Of a DNA stretch of 64,000 nt, positions 60,378-64,000 are shown one piece after another. Within the stretch, counting starts at the first letter, position 1; each line of letters begins with the position of its first letter. This DNA comes from JBBWZH01 sp035544115. GTDB lineage: Bacteria; Actinomycetota; Actinomycetes; Mycobacteriales; CADCTP01. The notes beneath the pieces are model-generated. The model was given only the letters and a program-made list of their open reading frames with translations. It did not search any database and was not told the origin of the DNA. The stretch is from positions 9,734,001 to 9,798,000 of the forward strand of contig OY970235.1 in assembly GCA_963714145.1 (NCBI GenBank). Reading direction: 5' to 3'. Position numbers and translations under genes: made by a program.

Positions 60378-60842
60378 CTACGGCTGCCCCGGGAACGGCG
60401 GCGCCGTCGAGGGCCGGCTGCTGCCGGAAATCGCCGACCGCACTGCTGCGAGCAGTCGCTGACGTGCGTCGTCCTGCGGAACATCGAAGAGATCGATGCC
60501 GACGATCTGATTGAGCAGGCCCGGCCGCCTACAGTGCTCGACACGCACCGTGAGCAGCTTGCGCTCCTGACCGAGCGGGTCGCTGGCCCACACGGCTTCC
60601 CATTCGGCTGTTCCGAAAGCCGATTTAAGGTAGTGCGTGGAGAGCACAGCAAGCATTCGTGCTGACCCCGCGAGACCGGTCTGCATCATGTGTACCCAGT
60701 TGGTTCCGGCGACAAAATCCCAGTCCTGGATCAGTACCCGCAACCCGCCAGCTTCCAGTTCCCATGCAATCCATCTCGCCCAATCCACGTCATCCTTCGT
60801 GTAGGAGACGAAGACATCCCAGTGCTCCTCGCGACCCGTCAT
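60378..60842 (-). CDS. Stand-alone TIR-domain protein
   Basis: ATG 60842 gives 154 residues that are almost wholly one TIR domain: DVFVSYTKDDVDWARWIAWE, RVLIQDWDFVAGTNWVH and LSTHYLKSAFGTAEWEAVWA, with the acidic residue in the usual catalytic helix. A GTG at 60875 is an alternative start. It is closely similar in wording to the TIR of the STAND protein (FVSY, AWIAW-like, DxVxGxxxV), so the two may interact homotypically. A bare TIR could be the effector and the STAND protein the sensor, or the reverse. No partner domain is attached. Confidence 0.82.
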   Translation of the reverse strand: MTGREEHWDVFVSYTKDDVDWARWIAWELEAGGLRVLIQDWDFVAGTNWVHMMQTGLAGSARMLAVLSTHYLKSAFGTAEWEAVWASDPLGQERKLLTVRVEHCRRPGLLNQIVGIDLFDVPQDDARQRLLAAVRSAISGSSRPSTAPPFPGQP

Positions 60843-60875
60843 GGCACCATAATTGCATGACGTGCTGCCTGCCAC

Positions 60876-61181
60876 TGAGCTGTGCGTGGTGGCACATGAG
60901 ATCGTCCAATCAGCGTGGCGATGAGCTGTGCCTAGGAACGCCAGCGGCGGGGCTGGTCCGCCGAGGCCGAATCCTCCACTCGCTCGGGCAGTTCCTCGCC
61001 CCCGTCGACACCTCTCCTCTCGAACAGACCGCCCAGGTAGTCGAACCCCCCGAGCCTCGGCACCTATGTGACCGGATGCAGAACAATCCTCGACGCAGTC
61101 ATGATCGAACGTCCTCTCATGCCGCTGGTCGCGCGCGCGGGTGGGCGGGCAATCCCGTGGCTACCTCGGCGGCCGTCGGTG
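60876..61181. other. 306-bp intergenic stretch
   Basis: Between the divergent TIR and phosphotransferase genes. The phosphotransferase frame is open back to 61068, but that part does not resemble the family. Nothing else is recognised. Confidence 0.45.
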
Positions 61182-61928
61182 ATGATGGCCGGCGTGCAGG
61201 TCGAGGTCGTCGTCGCCCACTCCGAGCGCGCGACCCTGCGCGTCGGTGACGTGTTCCTGAAGGTCGACTCCGACCCGGCGAACGCCGACGTCGAGGTTGA
61301 GGCGATGGCGCTGGCGCCGGTCCCGACCCCGGAGGTCCTGTGGCGCAAGCCGCCCGTGCTCGCGCTGGCTGCCCTGCGGGGGACGGAGTTGGCGCGCCTC
61401 GGCGAGCGGTCGACCGCGTCGCCGGCGGCGTGGGCCGCGGCCGGTGCCGCCGCCCGGATGCTGCACGACGCGCCGCTGCCGCCGTGGCGCAGCCGGAAGC
61501 TCGAGGACGTGGCGGCCGACCTCGACGGCGAGTGCGAGCGGCTCGTCGCCGCCGGCATCCTTCCCGCCGACCTGGTGACCCGCAACCGCCGGATCGCCGA
61601 GGCGGCGCTGCGACCGTGGACACCGGTGTTCATGCACGGCGATCTGCAGGCAGCGCACGTGTTCCTCGACGACGACAAGGTCACCGGCATGCTCGACTGG
61701 TCCGAGGCGGGCCAGGGCGACGCTCTGTTCGACCTCGCGGTCCTGACGCTCGGGCACGAGGAGCACCTCGGCGACGTCGTCGCCGGCTACGGCGCCGACG
61801 TCGACCTCGAGGTGATCCGCGGGTGGTGGTCGCTACGCAGCCTGCGGGCGATCCGCTGGCTGATCGAACACGGCTTCGACCCGTTCGCGCCGGGCGCCGA
61901 GGTGGACGTGCTCAGAGCCCGAACGTAA
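61182..61928 (+). CDS. Aminoglycoside-phosphotransferase-family (APH) kinase
   Basis: The start is uncertain among GTG 61179, ATG 61182 and ATG 61185; family-like sequence begins with VQVEVVVAHSERATLRVGDV. The protein has about 248 residues. The ATP Lys lies in DVFLKVDSD, the catalytic loop is FMHGDLQAAHVFLDD (Asp of HGD, with His in place of the usual Asn), and the metal Asp is in GMLDWSEAGQGD. It phosphorylates a small molecule, possibly a drug, but many APH-like proteins are housekeeping kinases. GC content is core-like. The Asn-to-His change is shared by a recognisable actinomycete subgroup, so it is probably not a defect. Confidence 0.8.
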   Translation: MMAGVQVEVVVAHSERATLRVGDVFLKVDSDPANADVEVEAMALAPVPTPEVLWRKPPVLALAALRGTELARLGERSTASPAAWAAAGAAARMLHDAPLPPWRSRKLEDVAADLDGECERLVAAGILPADLVTRNRRIAEAALRPWTPVFMHGDLQAAHVFLDDDKVTGMLDWSEAGQGDALFDLAVLTLGHEEHLGDVVAGYGADVDLEVIRGWWSLRSLRAIRWLIEHGFDPFAPGAEVDVLRART

Positions 61929-62142
61929 GGCCGCGTCACCCCGATCCGTCAACCCGCCCCATCCCGGACAGTCCGGATCCAGTGGCCGCCCGGGTCGGCC
62001 GGTCCAGGCGGTGAGCAGCCACCCAGCCATTCGTACCGGCCGGCCACCCCGCGGACGCGCGCTATGCCGCCGCGAGGCCGTGTGCGGGCGATGAGGGTTC
62101 GACAGTCCCGGTCTCGGTGTGTGACGCGGATCGTCGGTGTCA

Positions 62143-62571
62143 TGACGAACTTCGCGCAGCTCTTACCCGTCGGCGACGTCTCCGGGCCGTCCGATCCGTT
62201 GCGGTTGGCGGTGGCGGCGTACCTTGCTCGGTTCACCGGCCTGTCGCGTAGGCATGCGCGTACCGCTCCCACCCGCGGTTGGCCCGCGCGGTCGAGCGCG
62301 CCGCCGGCGACCGGGCCGGCGGGCCGCTGCTGCGCAACCGCAGCGGCGCCCGGATGACCGCCACGCCGCCACCCGCCGCCTACGCATCCTGCCTGCCCAC
62401 AGCCGGATGCGGATGCCGTCCCAGCACCCGCACATGCTGCGACGCACCTTCGTGACCACCATGCTCGACGCTGGCGTCGACCTGCGCGACGTCCATTCCG
62501 CGGAGCGGTGCAGTACGACGGCCAACAGGCACGAGGAACGGTCGGCGTTGACGGCCACTTCTTCGCGGTAG
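62143..62571 (+). pseudogene. Tyrosine integrase relic
   Basis: Pieces of a phage-type integrase appear in three frames. An N-terminal DPLRLAVAAYLARFTGLSRR is joined directly to RAVERAAGDRAGGPLLRNRS and GARM. After a one-base loss come HAATRRLR and PHMLRRTFVTTMLDAGVDLR, the HxLRxTFVTTMLDAG catalytic region. The middle of the protein and the Tyr-bearing C-terminus are missing. It marks another past insertion event near the TIR cluster. Confidence 0.82.
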
Positions 62572-62607
62572 TGTCCTGAACACTGGACCGATCCTGACGA
62601 GGCGACG

Positions 62608-63825
62608 ATGCTCCTCACCAACGTATCCCCGCAGAGATTGTTTCGGCTACGGTTTCGGACAGTCGAGGACGGCGGTTTCGCCGGCCTGGTCTTCTATGTC
62701 GGCCGGGCGGCCGACGACCCCGAGGTGCACCGCAGGTTTGTTGAGGACTGGAGCAGCATCCACGACATTACCGACCGTTATCTCGGAGTCATCGCGCCGA
62801 TGCCGGGAAAGTCGATTCTGGTCGCTGGCCCCTTCGAGGGCGGCCAAGGATATGCGGTGCCAGACGTGGGCCTCTGGGGCAACCACGATCGGCTGCGAGC
62901 GGAGTCAACACGGGCAGTACGAATGCTTCCGGACCCATCTGTGTACGGTCTGGATCGCCACGAATTCGTCGTCGGTGCCGGCTCGCGGATCGGCAGCGAA
63001 GCAGACCATCAGGACTCGTTGACCCAGGTGGCGACAGTATTCCAGAACTTCTTCGGAATCACCGAATCGCTGCTGCCCTGCGCCGTGATCGTCGCACTAC
63101 GGGAGAAAAAGGCATTTGTCATCCGGCTGACCGGTATGCTGACCGGATATCGACTACTCAAGTACATCAAGATGCGGATCGAGCCGGTCGCCACACGGAT
63201 CAACCAGAAGGAAACCGAGATCGAGGCCGCAAAATCGGCGCTCGCTGCAGCACACTATCGCTACCTCGCGACGCACCGGGCCGAGGCCGTTTATCGCGAA
63301 TGGGACGAGCATCGCGCCGAAGCCGCCGACAAACTTGCCGAAGCCGCTGCGCGCCGGACCGGCGAGGCCCACGAACTGTGTTCCTGGATGAGCGAGCGGC
63401 TGACACTGCGGGACCCGCTCACGGCCGAGGAAGACGCCCAAGCACAGCGACTGCTGGTGCTCATGCGGACCGGCAGATTCGGTGAACCCAGAAGACTGCG
63501 GCGTGTCCTCACCAAACTGAGGAGCGGCTATCCCACCGCGCATCCCCACGTCGCGGCCGTAGCCGATTTCGACGCGCTTGCCTTTCGCGCCGCGGCGGAT
63601 CGCGAACAGGCCAGCCAGGAAGCCCTGAACCGGCTGAAAGCCGAGATGAGCCAGATCTGTGACGATCTCCGTCTCGACGCAGCCGTCACAGCGGCGGCGG
63701 CCGACATAGGTTTGGAGCCGACCGATTCGCAGGAAAGTCACCAGCGGCGGCCTTTCGACTGGCCGATCACCGTCCTCGCCCCGCCATCCCGGTCAGGCCC
63801 GGCCGTTCGCCTCCGTCGGGCATGA
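62608..63825 (+). CDS. Unknown 405-residue protein with coiled-coil centre
   Basis: ATG 62608 follows GAGG by five bases. The N-terminal half (about 1-175) is a globular alpha/beta region (RFRTVEDGGFAGLVFYVGRA, KSILVAGPFEGGQGYA). Residues about 180-260 form a long charged helix, probably coiled coil (INQKETEIEAAKSALAAAHY). A second helical block (about 270-370) follows. There are no catalytic motifs or membrane segments. The stop overlaps the next start (ATGA), so it acts with the membrane protein that follows. I do not recognise the family; its place beside TIR genes suggests, but does not show, a defence role. Confidence 0.65.
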   Translation: MLLTNVSPQRLFRLRFRTVEDGGFAGLVFYVGRAADDPEVHRRFVEDWSSIHDITDRYLGVIAPMPGKSILVAGPFEGGQGYAVPDVGLWGNHDRLRAESTRAVRMLPDPSVYGLDRHEFVVGAGSRIGSEADHQDSLTQVATVFQNFFGITESLLPCAVIVALREKKAFVIRLTGMLTGYRLLKYIKMRIEPVATRINQKETEIEAAKSALAAAHYRYLATHRAEAVYREWDEHRAEAADKLAEAAARRTGEAHELCSWMSERLTLRDPLTAEEDAQAQRLLVLMRTGRFGEPRRLRRVLTKLRSGYPTAHPHVAAVADFDALAFRAAADREQASQEALNRLKAEMSQICDDLRLDAAVTAAAADIGLEPTDSQESHQRRPFDWPITVLAPPSRSGPAVRLRRA

Positions 63826-64000
63826 CCGAGAGCCACGGGCCGCAGGTGCCCTACCAGAAGCTGCTGCTCGATCAACTCGCCGACGAGCGAGCCACCAAGA
63901 CCTCCCTCGAACAGCGGGGCATCGCCGTCATCTCGACCGCAGGCACCCTGGTCGCGATCACACTCGGCTTCGTAGGGCTGGCCAACCGCGGCGACACGAA
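63822..64000 (+). CDS. Membrane protein, N-terminal part (runs off window)
   Basis: ATG 63822 overlaps the upstream stop by four bases. The 59 visible residues are a soluble helix (YQKLLLDQLADERATKTSLE) followed by a membrane helix (IAVISTAGTLVAITLGFVGL). The start resembles small multi-helix membrane proteins of unknown role in actinomycetes. It is the second gene of a coupled pair with the coiled-coil protein. Confidence 0.7.
   Translation, partial: MTESHGPQVPYQKLLLDQLADERATKTSLEQRGIAVISTAGTLVAITLGFVGLANRGDT

Overview
This is high-GC actinomycete chromosome, probably from Micromonosporaceae or a near relative. Support for this includes pervasive GTG starts, a DUF574-type SAM methyltransferase, a mycothiol-dependent maleylpyruvate-isomerase-family gene, a SmtB-Zur pair, a CBM2 fragment and an actinobacterial MobF relaxase. 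The genus is inference; no 16S rRNA or other marker lies in the window.

Layout. 1-15.5 kb is core-like. It holds the end of an ABC solute-binding protein, a methyltransferase, an OmpA-domain and helix-hairpin-helix pair, and a zinc module (metal ABC ATPase, then a SmtB-type ArsR sensor and Zur in one operon). A copper/redox module follows: ECF sigma factor, divergent membrane anti-sigma, CopC-CopD fusion, YcnI, PCuAC-like protein and MauE-DsbA fusion. A PLP enzyme and a phenylacetate-CoA-ligase-like enzyme complete the region. 15.5-38.2 kb is an integrated mobile element next to tRNA-Ala(GGC): tyrosine integrase, excisionase, MobF relaxase-helicase, then accessory genes. The accessory genes are a membrane WD40 protein, a DUF4365-TPR-PIN protein, several frameshifted genes, and a small trypco-like gene followed by a caspase-Hsp70 fusion. 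An IS1634-family element closes the region against the stump of a CBM2 gene. I found no second att site and no conjugation secretion genes, so this looks like a mobilizable element whose far end was lost by IS-mediated rearrangement or decay.

38.5-50.2 kb is core-like again: a complete peptide ABC operon with OppD and OppF fused, a methyltransferase overlapping a PAS-GGDEF-degenerate-EAL protein, and an XRE regulator. 50.9-64 kb is a second accessory region made partly of debris: a relaxase 3' relic duplicating the one 33 kb away, an IS3 transposase relic and an integrase relic. Its intact genes include a possible contractile-injection effector, three TIR-domain proteins (one a TIR-STAND-TPR receptor) plus a TIR relic, a pseudo-receiver LuxR regulator, a phosphotransferase, and an unknown two-gene unit running off the end.

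The best candidates for undescribed biology are the trypco-like/caspase-Hsp70 pair (33.1-36.4 kb), the DUF4365-TPR-PIN double-nuclease protein (26.1-29.8 kb) and the TIR cluster (53.6-60.8 kb). All function calls come from reading motifs by eye; no database search was possible.
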